Of a DNA stretch of 64,000 nt, positions 27,644-36,578 are shown one piece after another. Numbering within the stretch: position 1 is the stretch's first letter; each line of letters begins with the position of its first letter. This DNA comes from Nocardioidaceae bacterium (GTDB taxonomy: Bacteria > Actinomycetota > Actinomycetes > Propionibacteriales > Nocardioidaceae): positions 978,909 to 1,042,908 of the forward strand of contig JAUJOD010000001.1 of the NCBI GenBank assembly GCA_030447865.1, in the 5' to 3' direction. The translations under genes were made by a program, and so were the position numbers. The notes beneath the pieces were generated by a model, which was not told the origin of the DNA, searched no databases, and was given only the letters and a program-made list of their open reading frames with translations.

Positions 27644-28795
27644 GTGCCTGTCGAGCGACTGATGCCTACCGACGAGGCCGCCGAGCTCGTCAAGCTGGTG
27701 CGCGAGATAGCGACGGAGCAGCTGGCTCCTCGGGCCAGCGAAGCGGAGGCGGCTGCGCAGTTCCCCCGGGATGTGTTCCACCTGCTGGGGCAGACCGGGC
27801 TCATGTCGCTGCCGTTCGACGAGGCCGACGGTGGTGGCGGCCAGCCGTACGAGGTCTACCTGCAGGTGCTGGAGGAGATCGCCACGGCCTGGGTGAGCGT
27901 GGCCGTCGACATGTCGGTGCATACGTTGTCGTCCTCGGCCATGGCGCGCTTCGGCACGCCTGACCAGCGCGAAACCTGGCTGCCCGGCATGCTGGGCGGC
28001 AGCCAACTGGGCGCCTACGCCCTCTCAGAGCCGCAAGCCGGTTCCGATGTGTCGGCGATCGCCACCCGAGCGGTGCGTGACGCAGACGGCTACGTCGTCA
28101 ACGGCACCAAGGCCTGGATCAGTCACGGACCGCACGCCGACTTCTTCCTGCTCTTCGCCCGTACGTCGGATGACGCCAAGCGGGGGCTATCCGCCTTCCA
28201 CGTGATCGCCGGCACCCCCGGAGTGAGCTTCGGGGCGCCCGAGAAGAAGATGGGCATGACCGCGTCGACGACTACGCAGGTCATCTTCGAGGACGTCCGA
28301 CTGCCGGTTGAGCTGCGCCTGGGAGACGAGGGCCAGGGCATGGCAATCGCTTTGTCGGCGCTGGACTCCGGCCGGCTGGGCATCGCTGCGTGCGCGACGG
28401 GGCTGGGTCAGGCGGCGCTCGATCTCGCGGCCGCGTACGCCACCCAGCGCAGACAGTTCGGGCGGCCAATCGCCGACTTCCAGGGGCTGCAGTTCGTGCT
28501 GGCCGACATGGCGGCCGCAGTGGAGTCGGCCCGAGCGACGTACCTCTCTGCAGCGAGGTTGCGAGACGCTGGTCGGCCGTTCAGCCGGCAGGCATCGATC
28601 GCGAAGCTGGTCGCCACCGATGCGGCGATGAAGGTGACGACCGACGCCGTGCAGGTGCTCGGTGGCTACGGCTACACCCGCGACTTCCCGGCCGAGCGTT
28701 ACATGCGGGAGGCAAAGGTCATGCAGATCTTCGAGGGGACCAACCAGATCCAGCGCATGGTCATCGCGCGAAGCCTGCTTCGGGAGGCTCAATAG
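27644..28795 (+). CDS. Acyl-CoA dehydrogenase
   Basis: This is a 383-residue FAD enzyme. The N-terminal helical domain is followed by the beta domain with YALSEPQAGSDVSAI and GTKAWISHGPHADFFLLFART. The C-terminal helices include the flavin-site RRQFGRPIADFQGLQF and VQVLGGYGYTRDFPAERYMREAKVMQIFEGTNQI, which carries the catalytic-base glutamate (in IFEGT). It introduces an alpha,beta double bond in acyl-CoAs. Start GTG 27644, or ATG 27662. It lies 13 bases after rlmB and may be read through from it. Chain-length specificity cannot be told. Confidence 0.94.
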   Translation: MPVERLMPTDEAAELVKLVREIATEQLAPRASEAEAAAQFPRDVFHLLGQTGLMSLPFDEADGGGGQPYEVYLQVLEEIATAWVSVAVDMSVHTLSSSAMARFGTPDQRETWLPGMLGGSQLGAYALSEPQAGSDVSAIATRAVRDADGYVVNGTKAWISHGPHADFFLLFARTSDDAKRGLSAFHVIAGTPGVSFGAPEKKMGMTASTTTQVIFEDVRLPVELRLGDEGQGMAIALSALDSGRLGIAACATGLGQAALDLAAAYATQRRQFGRPIADFQGLQFVLADMAAAVESARATYLSAARLRDAGRPFSRQASIAKLVATDAAMKVTTDAVQVLGGYGYTRDFPAERYMREAKVMQIFEGTNQIQRMVIARSLLREAQ

Positions 28796-28807
28796 TTGCT
28801 GGCTGCA

Positions 28808-28924
28808 AAAGTTGAGCTCGAACGCTCGTCGCCCGGTCAGCGCCTTGACCTCACGAGCGAGATCGGCCGCCAACTGGGGGTCCTTGCTCTCCACCTGCTT
28901 GAGCAGGCTGCTCAGTGCTGACAC
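28808..28924 (-). pseudogene. 5' stub of a DNA modification methylase gene
   Basis: From GTG 28924 on the minus strand the first 39 codons read a helical start that ends RRAFELNF, and include DPQLAADLAREV. This resembles the N-terminus of adenine-specific DNA methyltransferases of site-specific/type III-like systems. After that the frame runs into the antisense of the acyl-CoA dehydrogenase and no longer resembles the family. GGAGGA is present about twelve bases upstream, so the 5' control region survives. It is a truncated gene; the family call is from a short match. Confidence 0.5.
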
Positions 28925-29134
28925 GTTGCGCTATCTTCCTCCGTGCGCACAAGTCTTTCGGCGGTCTCCGCCCTGTTCTGTGAGGCTATAGCCAACGTCC
29001 GACTACTACCGCGACGTGGCGCTCATCAAACGGTTCTCTGGGCCGGTTGTTCACAGGCGAATGCGCCAAGAATACTTGTCCACAAGGGCCGGCGAGGGCG
29101 TAGTTCTGTCGGAGCACCCGTCTAGTGTTAGAGC

Positions 29135-30492
29135 ATGATCGAACAAGAGTTCGAGGCGGCGAGCCAGCCAATGGCGTCCCGCGAGGTTACGGAGATCGCT
29201 GCCGCGATCCGTTCGTTGGGCTGTGCCGACGCTGACGCGACGGAGCTGATCGAGCAGATCGCCCGGTTGGAGGAGCTGAAGGGCACGGTCGCGGCGGCCC
29301 AGGCGAGGGCGGCGGTTGCGTTCGCGGCTAAGCAGCGGGCTGAGCAGCGAGCTGCCGGCCTGCCGGCTGCCCAGCTGGGCAAGGGGATCGCCGCGCAGGT
29401 CGCGTTGGCGCGGCAGGAGTCTCCGCATCAGGGGAGCCGCCACCTGGGGCCGAGGCGCTGGTGCATGAGTTGCCGCACACGATGGCGGCACTCGACGCTG
29501 GGCAGATCAGCGAGTGGCGGGCCACCCTGATCGCCCGAGAGACCGCGTGCCTGTCCACCGAACACCGCGGGCTGGTCGACGCCGAGCTCGCCGCCCACCC
29601 CGGCGGGCTCGGCACCCTCGGCGACCGTGCCATCGCTGCCGAAGCCAGAAGGATCGGCTACCGGCTCGACCCGCACGCCGTCACCCGCCGAGTCAGCAAA
29701 GCCGCAGCCGACCGCCGGGTCAGCCTGCGCCCGGCACCGGATGCGATGACCTGGCTTGGTGCGCTGCTGCCCACCCGGGAAGGCGTCGCCGCCTACACCG
29801 CGCTGACCCGTGCGGCCGACACCGCCCGCGCCGGTGGTGACGAGCGGGGACGCGGCCAGGTGATGGCCGACACCCTCGTCGAACGTCTCACCGGCCAAGC
29901 CACCGCCGACGCGGTACCAGTGGAGATCCAGCTGGTAATGACCGACCAGACCCTCATCAACGGCGACAACGAACCCGCCCAACTTGACGGGGTCGGCCCG
30001 ATCCCGGCGCCGCTAGTACGCCGCTGGCTCCGCGACGACGGCACAGGACGCGCCGACGGCACAGGGCAGGGCGGTCAAGCAACGGCGTGGATCCGCCGGC
30101 TCTACGCCAGCCCCACCACCGGGCAGCTGGTCGCGATGGACTCCCGCCGCCGCTGCTTCGACGGCCAACTACGCCGATTCGTCATCGCTGCTGACCAGAC
30201 CTGCCGCACCCCCTGGTGCGACGCCCCGATCCGCCACATCGACCATCCCGTCCGGGCCGCGGACGGCGGGCAAACCAGCGCCGACAACAGCGCCGGACTC
30301 TGCGAAGCCTGCAACTACACCAAAGAAGCCCCCGGCTGGACCACCACCCGACTGCCCAACCGCGTCCTTGAGATCAGCACGCCAACCGGGCACCGCTTCC
30401 CCAGCAGACCACCCCCGCCAGTCGGCCACACCGCTGAACGCGCGTCACCGTCAGCTCCTGACCAGGCCCCACGAGACCTGCTCGCCTCCTGA
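29135..30492 (+). pseudogene. Frameshifted DUF222/HNH endonuclease (13E12 type)
   Basis: The N-terminal part (29135 to about 29450, helical DUF222 start) and the remainder (about 29440-30492) are in different frames. Around 29436-29450 the sequence changes frame from CACCTGGGG into CCGAGGCGCTGGTGCAT; a small deletion (1 mod 3; four bases would restore an HLGLAEALVHELPHT-type join) explains it. The second part carries the DUF222 body and the C-terminal HNH nuclease: CRTPWCDAPIRHIDHPVRAADGG and NSAGLCEACNYTKE. Intact copies are common in mycolic-acid actinobacteria and are mobile-repeat-like. A TAGTGT -10 at 29123-29128 lies six bases before ATG 29135, so a leaderless message is likely. Confidence 0.8.
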
Positions 30493-30591
30493 CCTGAACG
30501 CGGCAGATAGCGCCCCGCACCTGCTGTGGATGACGCCGGACGGCGGGGCCGAATGCGGCCATGCTGGTCACTGTGACGTTTGGAGGGCACC

Positions 30592-31144
30592 ATGAGAACC
30601 GTGACGGTCCTGCCGCGCAGCCGGCCGCTGCGCCGATCCGATCTCGAGGCGATGCCGGATGACGGCCACCGGTACGAGCTCATCGATGGCGCGCTTGTCG
30701 TGACCCCCGCGCCGTCCTATCGGCACCAGCGCGCGATAGGCAAACTGTTCGTGCTCTTGGAGCGGCACTGTCCGGCCGAGATGGTGGTGCTCTTCGCGCC
30801 TTCCGACGTTGCGCTGGGTGACGACACAGTGATGCAGCCCGACCTTCTGGTCGCCCGGCGAAGCGACCTGACCCAATGCGACCTACCGACCGCTCCGGCC
30901 CTTCGCCGTGGAGGTGCTGTCGCCGAGCACGAAGCGAATCGATCTGACCTTGAAACGGTCACGCTTTGAGGCCGCTGGTTGCGCGTCGTACTGGGTGGTC
31001 GACCCCGATGAGCCAGCGATGACCGGGTGGGATCTGGTCAGCGGCACGTATGCCGAAGTCGGCCACGTCACGGGAATGCAGACCTGTCGGGCTAACCTGC
31101 CGTTCGCCGTCGACATACAACCCGCCAGCCTCATCGCGGACTGA
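30592..31144 (+). pseudogene. Frameshifted Uma2-family endonuclease
   Basis: ATG 30592, after GGAGGG, opens a Uma2-type protein (HRYELIDGALVVTPAP near residue 24, PDLLVARRSDLT near residue 83). At about 30902 the frame changes and the C-terminal half resumes in another frame with EVLSPSTKRIDLTLKRSRFEAAGCASYWVVDPDEP. In intact relatives these halves are continuous. A one-base insertion or two-base deletion near CCCTTCGCC fits. Uma2 proteins have a PD-(D/E)xK nuclease fold. The real stop is TGA at the end of the second frame (31142-31144). Confidence 0.8.
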
Positions 31145-31214
31145 CAAGGGCGCAGCCGCCTACCCGACGTGCGACCAGGTACCCGTCGTCAACCCGACGG
31201 GGTAGTTTGCTGTG

Positions 31215-32819
31215 ATGCTTGAGCGCCCTGGAACCGGCCTCATCATGGCCATCGTGAACGCTATGGGCGCGGATGAGTCGGTCCTGGCCGATCCCGAGGA
31301 GCTCGAACGGCTGGTTGCCGCCTACAACGCTCTGCCATGGGAGCAGCGTCGGGCGATCAGCGACCCGGTGATACTGGGTCGGTCGGCCGCGGCCGACCAC
31401 GATCCCGACGACGGGCTCGGCCTCGCTGATCCAGACCTGGCAGTGGCCCCATCGATTGGTCCGGTCGTCATGCCAGCCGAACATGAGATCGTCGAGTCGG
31501 CGGCCGCCGCGCCTGTGGTCCAAGGCTTCTGGCGCCTCGCGGAGTACTTCGCCGCCCCCGGCCGGACGCTGACCGCGAAAGGCAACCTCAAGATTGCTGA
31601 CGCTCAGAGGTTGGTCGACCTGCTGGGCACCGGGGACGTCTACGAAGATCAGGTGGGCGACCGCGTGTATCGCAAGCGCTCCTCCACCGAGTTCCGGGGT
31701 GTCGACCACTGGGTGTGGTGGGCGCGCCAGGCCGGGGCCGTCCGACGCCAAGGCAGCCGGCTCGTTGGCGTCAAGGCGTGGCAGCGTCGCGTCGACGCCG
31801 ATCCGGTCGAAGTCGTACGAGGGGCATTTACCATCCTCCGCGAGCACGGCGTCGTGGTGTCGTACACCACGATGGGCTGGCCACTGGATCGCACTCTGGA
31901 CGCTGCTGTAGGCCCGCTCCTGGGCAGACTGTTGGTCAACGCTGGCCCCGAGGCGTACGACGACCTGCTCGACGACTGGGGTGAGCTGATGCACCAGGTC
32001 GGCGCCTATGAGAAGTTCCCCGGGCATCTCGCGAGTGCGTTGGACGACCAGCTCATGGTCCTCGAACGAGCGGGCATCGTGGCCCAAGCGGGCGCCGTCC
32101 ATACATCCGATCGCTATGGGATTCGCCAGAACCGCGCCGGTGGAACTGTCCGGCTGACCCCGGTTGGCGTGCTGCTCGCCGTCGAGGTGCTGCAGCAGCA
32201 AGGTGTCGACGTCGACGTCGTACCACCGCCTGATCAGTTGACGCTGGGCGAGCTCGTCGACCTGGCGACCGATGAGTCGACCGGACCTTCCGTCTGGTGG
32301 GAGTTGGCGCGCTCCTGGCTGGCTGCCCGTCCGGGCGGCGAAGCTGACCTCGACCGGCTGGTTCAAGCGCTCGGTGAGGCCTCACCGATGCACCTGCTCA
32401 TCCTCGTCAACGTGGCCCCCGAGCCGCAGAAGCCACAGCTGGCGCCCTCGCTCCGGGCGCTTGCCTTCGATCCGCGCACGCCCCGTAGTGGAGCGGCATC
32501 GGTCGCTCTCGGTTGGCTGATGGAGCACGGCCAGGTCGGTCCTCACGACTTCGAGCCCGAATGGGGTGAGAGCGCCATGGTCGACACGATGGCGATGCTC
32601 TCTCAGGACGACCCCGACCTGAGTGTGGAGCTGATCCAGCGGCTGGGCGCAGCCGAGGAACAACTGGGATTCATCGACGTCGTCCTGCGGGTGGCTCGAC
32701 CGCGAAGCGCCGAGCTCCTCGATCTCGTCGGTGCCCACCACCCCGACAAGACCGTGGCCAAGGCAGCACGAAAGGCGTTGTTCCGGCTGCGGAGCCGTCG
32801 CGCGACCCCACCGGTATGA
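31215..32819 (+). CDS. Unrecognised 534-residue protein
   Basis: The frame starts at ATG 31215 (a GTG lies one codon before) and has clean G/C-rich third positions throughout, so it is a real gene. The N-terminal part is helical (residues 1-60), the middle is rich in Trp/Arg segments (RGVDHWVWWARQAGAVRRQG and GWPLDRTLDAAVGPLLG), and the C-terminus reads like HEAT-type helical repeats (SAELLDLVGAHHPDKTVAKAARKALFRLRS). No signal peptide or membrane helix is seen. I do not recognise a family or activity. It lies between the decayed Uma2 gene and the convergent DUF4032 gene. Confidence 0.85.
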   Translation: MLERPGTGLIMAIVNAMGADESVLADPEELERLVAAYNALPWEQRRAISDPVILGRSAAADHDPDDGLGLADPDLAVAPSIGPVVMPAEHEIVESAAAAPVVQGFWRLAEYFAAPGRTLTAKGNLKIADAQRLVDLLGTGDVYEDQVGDRVYRKRSSTEFRGVDHWVWWARQAGAVRRQGSRLVGVKAWQRRVDADPVEVVRGAFTILREHGVVVSYTTMGWPLDRTLDAAVGPLLGRLLVNAGPEAYDDLLDDWGELMHQVGAYEKFPGHLASALDDQLMVLERAGIVAQAGAVHTSDRYGIRQNRAGGTVRLTPVGVLLAVEVLQQQGVDVDVVPPPDQLTLGELVDLATDESTGPSVWWELARSWLAARPGGEADLDRLVQALGEASPMHLLILVNVAPEPQKPQLAPSLRALAFDPRTPRSGAASVALGWLMEHGQVGPHDFEPEWGESAMVDTMAMLSQDDPDLSVELIQRLGAAEEQLGFIDVVLRVARPRSAELLDLVGAHHPDKTVAKAARKALFRLRSRRATPPV

Positions 32820-32871
32820 CACGCAGGGGCGGCACACCGACGGTGGCATCGCGGGTCATGCCCGGAGACCA

Positions 32872-34077
32872 TCATCGCGCGAGACTTGTTTCGAGGGGCT
32901 CAGTCCTGAGCTGGCGCCGGACGTAGTCGCGCGCGGTGTCGAAGATCTCGACCTCCCGACCGGCGCGTTCGGACAGGTACCACCGGTGCTCCAGGATCTC
33001 GTGGAAAGCCTCGGCGGCCTCGAGCGGCGACTTACGGGGCGGTGGGACCATCGCGACGATCGGCTCGAAGATCTGCGTGAGCCAGCGGTGCGCCACCAAG
33101 GCACGGTCTTCGCCCTGCAGGTCGTTTGCGGCCATGTAGGCGTTGAGGTCGTTGAGCAGGCGGCGGGCCTGGTTCTCTTCGACGTCGAGCCCGGTGAGCC
33201 CCTGCAGCCGGCGCGAGTGATGGCCGGCGTCGACGACCTTGGGCTGGATGCGCACGGTCGAGCCGTCCCAGTCGGTCACGATGTCAAGTTCATCAACGTC
33301 GAAGCCGAGGTCGTTGAGGCGTTCGATGCGCTGCTCGATCCGCCACATCTCGTCGGTGGTGAAGTCCTCCTCGGCAGTGAGCTCGGTCCACAGCGCCGTA
33401 TAGCGGTCACCGACACCTTCGGCGATGGGTAGGGCGTCAAGGTCCTCGTCCATGAACCCGCCGGCCTGCAGGTCGAGCATCTCCGCGAACAGGTTGCCGG
33501 TGGCGATCTCGAGGTCGTAGGACCGCTGCCCGTCGCTGAGCTGGTGGTGGAGATCGCCGGTCTCGGCGTCGACGAGGTAGGCGGCGAAGTCGCCGGCCGA
33601 GCGTCGGAACAACGTGTTCGACAACGAGCAGTCACCCCAGAAGAACCCGGCGAGGTGCAGCTTTGTCAACAGGACGACCAGCGCGTCGACGAGGCGCGGC
33701 ATCGTGTCGGCGCGAACGCCGCGAGAAAACATCTCGCGGTACGGCATCGAGTAGTCGAGGTGCCGCGTGACGAGAATTGGCTCGATGTCTTGACCGTCGG
33801 GTGATTGGCGGCCAGTGACAACACCCACCGGCTCGACGGCCGGTGCCTTTATGCGGCGCAAGTCGCGCAGCAGCCGGTACTCACCGAGAGCTATCGGTTC
33901 GCGGGTCTCCTTGACGGCGTAGATGTGGTCTTCCAGGCGGACAAACCGCACGATGTGGCGGGACAGGCCACGGGGGAGCGGCACGAGGAAGTCGCCGTCC
34001 CACTCCTCGAGCGGCAGATGCCATGGCAACGTGACAAGGGCCGGGTCTGGCGTCGTAGCCACGATGCGCAGCGCCAT
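32872..34077 (-). CDS. DUF4032 protein with lipopolysaccharide-kinase-like core
   Basis: This is a 401-residue cytoplasmic protein. The first half resembles the WaaP/Kdo-kinase type of atypical protein kinase: YAVKETREP (Lys of the ATP site), HLAGFFWGDCSLSNTLFRRSAGDFAAYLVDAETG (catalytic loop with Asp and Asn, then the metal Asp). The second half is the DUF4032 region with IQPKVVDAGHHSRRL. ATG 34077 is the start; the extension upstream to 34173 overlaps no feature but has a different composition. Function unknown; a kinase role is inferred from the loop motifs only. Confidence 0.8.
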   Translation of the reverse strand: MALRIVATTPDPALVTLPWHLPLEEWDGDFLVPLPRGLSRHIVRFVRLEDHIYAVKETREPIALGEYRLLRDLRRIKAPAVEPVGVVTGRQSPDGQDIEPILVTRHLDYSMPYREMFSRGVRADTMPRLVDALVVLLTKLHLAGFFWGDCSLSNTLFRRSAGDFAAYLVDAETGDLHHQLSDGQRSYDLEIATGNLFAEMLDLQAGGFMDEDLDALPIAEGVGDRYTALWTELTAEEDFTTDEMWRIEQRIERLNDLGFDVDELDIVTDWDGSTVRIQPKVVDAGHHSRRLQGLTGLDVEENQARRLLNDLNAYMAANDLQGEDRALVAHRWLTQIFEPIVAMVPPPRKSPLEAAEAFHEILEHRWYLSERAGREVEIFDTARDYVRRQLRTEPLETSLAR

Positions 34078-34111
34078 GAGACCGATCCTGCCAGACCGGT
34101 ACGGCCGCCGG

Positions 34112-34582
34112 TCAGTCGCTGCTGGAACCGGGGTTCTCGCTTGTGGAGAGCCAGGCTGGCCCGGGCGCGACACCTGCCTGCTCGTCGTCGGGATTGCTCA
34201 ATGCGCACGAACGCAGGCTCAAGCAGCCGCAGCCGATGCAACCGGTCAACTTGGACTTGAGCAACTCCAGGTCCGCGATCTGCCGGTCGATTCGGCCGGT
34301 CCACGAGCGCGAGACCCGTTCCCAGTCGGCCTTTGTGGGGGTACGTCGGTCGGGCAGGACGGCTAGCGCGGCGGCGACCTCGTCGAGGCTGAGCCCGACG
34401 CGTTGAGCAGCCCGGATGAAGGCCACCCGGCGCAGCGCCTGGCGCGGATAGCGGCGCTGATTGCCCGCCGTACGGTCGGCCCGGATGAGCCCGACCCGCT
34501 CGTAGAAGCGCAGCGCGGAAGCGGCGACACCGGTTCGGGCTGAGAGCTCGCCGATCGTGAGGTGGGTGGGCATCCGGGCCAT
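34112..34582 (-). CDS. soxR: Redox-sensitive transcriptional activator SoxR
   Basis: This is a 156-residue MerR-family regulator. The winged helix at the N-terminus (LTIGELSARTGVAASALRFYERVGLI) is followed by a dimer helix and the [2Fe-2S] site at Cys115, Cys118, Cys120 and Cys126 (CIGCGC...C), which is the SoxR spacing. Oxidation of the cluster by superoxide or redox dyes turns on target promoters. It is divergent from a transketolase gene, with a MerR-type palindromic promoter between them. The C-terminus (residues 127-156) is a variable tail. Confidence 0.93.
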   Translation of the reverse strand: MARMPTHLTIGELSARTGVAASALRFYERVGLIRADRTAGNQRRYPRQALRRVAFIRAAQRVGLSLDEVAAALAVLPDRRTPTKADWERVSRSWTGRIDRQIADLELLKSKLTGCIGCGCLSLRSCALSNPDDEQAGVAPGPAWLSTSENPGSSSD

Positions 34583-34619
34583 GACTGCCTAGCCTCCTGA
34601 CGGCGCTCCGACGACCGAC

Positions 34620-34650
34620 TTGACTTAAAGGTAAGTTTAAGTTGCAGAGT
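34620..34650 (+). promoter_or_regulatory. SoxR-type palindromic promoter of the transketolase gene
   Basis: TTGACT at 34620-34625 and CAGAGT at 34645-34650 are 19 bases apart, the spacing MerR regulators need. Between them lies a perfect inverted repeat ACTTAAA (34623-34629) and TTTAAGT (34636-34642), with a six-base centre. If the -10 is correct, transcription begins at the ATG (34657), so the message is leaderless. Binding by the adjacent SoxR is inferred from position. Confidence 0.6.
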
Positions 34651-34656
34651 CCTGGC

Positions 34657-36261
34657 ATGACGATGACGACTTCCACGACGGCACGACGGCCATACGGCTA
34701 CGGCCATCTCAGCGACCTGATGTCCCTGCAGACCGGCGACGAAAAGCATGACTCGGCCGCCACCTCCACCCTCGATGTCTTGTGGGTGCTGTACGACCGG
34801 GTGCTCGAGGTGTCACCAGAAACCATCGACCACCCGGGTCGCGATCGCTTCTACCTGAGCAAGGGCCACGGCCCGATGGCTTACTACGCCGTGCTGGCCG
34901 CGAAGGGGTTCTTCCCCGTCGAGTGGCTGACGGGTTTCGGCAGCTTCGAGTCGCCGCTGGGTCATCACCCCGACCGCAACCTCGTGCCTGGTGTCGAAAT
35001 CTCTTCGGGCTCCTTGGGGCATGGGCTGCCGCTGGCCGTCGGAACCGCGTTGGGCTTGCGCGCCCAAGGCTTGCCATCACGGGTCGTGGCTCTTGTCGGC
35101 GACGCCGAGCTCGACGAAGGCACGAACGCTGCGGCCATCGCCTTCGCTGGGGCCACTGGCCTTGACCGGTTGACCGTCGTCGTGGTCGACAACTCCTCCG
35201 CCTCGCTCGGCTGGGCCGGTGGGCTCGAGTCGAGGTTTGAGGTCGAGGGTTGGGAGGCGACCCGCGTCTCGGGTCGCGACCATGCGGCGTTAGAGAGCGT
35301 GTTGCGTCGTACCGCATCGGCTGCTCCCACCGTCGTGGTGGCAGAGATCGGGCGAACTTTCGTGACGGCGCCGGGGAGCGGACCGATGCGAGCGGCGTTC
35401 GCCGCGACGGCCATCGACCTGGTCGAGTCCGACCCGTCGGTGGCCGTGGTGCTGGCCGACATCTCGACGCAGTACTTCGGCGAAGCGGCACTGACTCACC
35501 CTGACCGGGTGATCAACGTTGGGATCCGTGAGCCGCTTGCCGTGAATGTCGGCGCCGGTCTCGCGCTGTCGGGCATGCGGCCAATCGTGCACACGATCGC
35601 ATCGTTCCTCGTCGAACGCAGCTTCGAGCAGATCAAGTTGGGCTTCAGCCACCAAGACGTCGGCGGCGTTCTGGTGAGCGTCGGCGCGTCGTACGACATC
35701 TCCGCCGGCGGGCGAACCCACCACGCGCCGGGCGACGTCGCGTTGCTCGACACGTTGCCCGACTGGGACATCCATGTGCCGGGGCACCCCGACGAGTTGA
35801 CCGAGCTCCTGCGCCGCGCCGTAGCCGGTGACGGTCGGGTCTATGTCCGCGCGAGCACCGACAGCAACGCTGAGGCTATGCCAGTAGGACGAACGCACGT
35901 CGTACGTCGCGGCGCTAACGGAACCGTCGTTGCTGTTGGACCCATGCTCGACAAGGTGATGAGCGGCCTGGGAGACCTAGACGTGACCGTGCTGTACACC
36001 TCGACCGTGCGGCCGCTGGACACGCGACCGCTGGTGTCCACACTTGGGGTTGCGGACGTCGTACTTGTGGAGCCGTACGCCGCCGGGACGTCGGCATGGC
36101 CGGTGTCAGACGCGCTGTCGCACATCCCGCACCGGCTGCATTGCATCGGTGTGCCCCGGCAGGAACTGCGGCGCTACGGCACGCCAGCAGAGCACGAGGG
36201 GGCGATGGGCCTCGACCCGGCGGGACTGCGCCGAGCGGTCACCGACTTCCTGAGGGAGTAA
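34657..36261 (+). CDS. Transketolase (compact single-chain form)
   Basis: This 534-residue thiamine-diphosphate enzyme transfers two-carbon units in the pentose-phosphate pathway. The N-terminal domain has the pyrophosphate/metal site (GSLGHGLPLAVGTALGLR and GDAELDEGTNAAAIAFAG); the C-terminal pyrimidine domain has NVGIREPLAVNVGAGLALSGMRPI, with the conserved Glu. It is shorter than the usual 650-700 residues because the linker is reduced. Start ATG 34657 was chosen because an ATG lies at the predicted transcription start. It is divergent from soxR, which suggests redox control of NADPH supply. Confidence 0.85.
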   Translation: MTMTTSTTARRPYGYGHLSDLMSLQTGDEKHDSAATSTLDVLWVLYDRVLEVSPETIDHPGRDRFYLSKGHGPMAYYAVLAAKGFFPVEWLTGFGSFESPLGHHPDRNLVPGVEISSGSLGHGLPLAVGTALGLRAQGLPSRVVALVGDAELDEGTNAAAIAFAGATGLDRLTVVVVDNSSASLGWAGGLESRFEVEGWEATRVSGRDHAALESVLRRTASAAPTVVVAEIGRTFVTAPGSGPMRAAFAATAIDLVESDPSVAVVLADISTQYFGEAALTHPDRVINVGIREPLAVNVGAGLALSGMRPIVHTIASFLVERSFEQIKLGFSHQDVGGVLVSVGASYDISAGGRTHHAPGDVALLDTLPDWDIHVPGHPDELTELLRRAVAGDGRVYVRASTDSNAEAMPVGRTHVVRRGANGTVVAVGPMLDKVMSGLGDLDVTVLYTSTVRPLDTRPLVSTLGVADVVLVEPYAAGTSAWPVSDALSHIPHRLHCIGVPRQELRRYGTPAEHEGAMGLDPAGLRRAVTDFLRE

Positions 36262-36316
36262 CGGGAGCGACTGCGTTTCCCGGCGCCCGTCGTTCGATTC
36301 GGTGACGCTGGCCGGG

Positions 36317-36490
36317 CTACTTCTTGAAGGCGTCCTTGACCTTCTCGCCAGCCTGCTTGAGGTCAGCCTTGCTCTGGTCGGACTTGCCTTCGGCCTGCAT
36401 GTCCTTGTCGTCGGTGGCGTCTCCGACCTTCTCCTTGCCCTGACCTTGGAGTCCTTCGGCCTTGTTCTTCAGCTTGTCTTCGAGACCCAT
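36317..36490 (-). CDS. CsbD-family small stress protein
   Basis: ATG 36490 to TAG 36317-36319 encodes 57 residues, starting MGLEDKLKNKAEGLQGQGKE and ending VKDAFKK. The Lys/Asp/Gly-rich repeating helix is the CsbD pattern, known from general-stress regulons of Gram-positives. GGAGGT lies eight bases upstream. The reverse-strand frame over the same bases is longer but hydrophobic and repetitive, so it is a shadow. The protein is predicted to be unstructured or helical and very hydrophilic. Confidence 0.85.
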   Translation of the reverse strand: MGLEDKLKNKAEGLQGQGKEKVGDATDDKDMQAEGKSDQSKADLKQAGEKVKDAFKK

Positions 36491-36578
36491 GGCGCTTACC
36501 TCCGTGATGACTAGCGGTACGTGCTGACGGTTGCAACGGTACCCCGCTGCGCCTCTGCCGACTGCAAGCAGACGTCTG

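Noticed and set aside
36302-36514. Hydrophobic plus-strand frame over the CsbD gene
   Set aside because: The minus strand has the CsbD pattern and a good ribosome site; the plus frame is low-complexity Leu/Val antisense.
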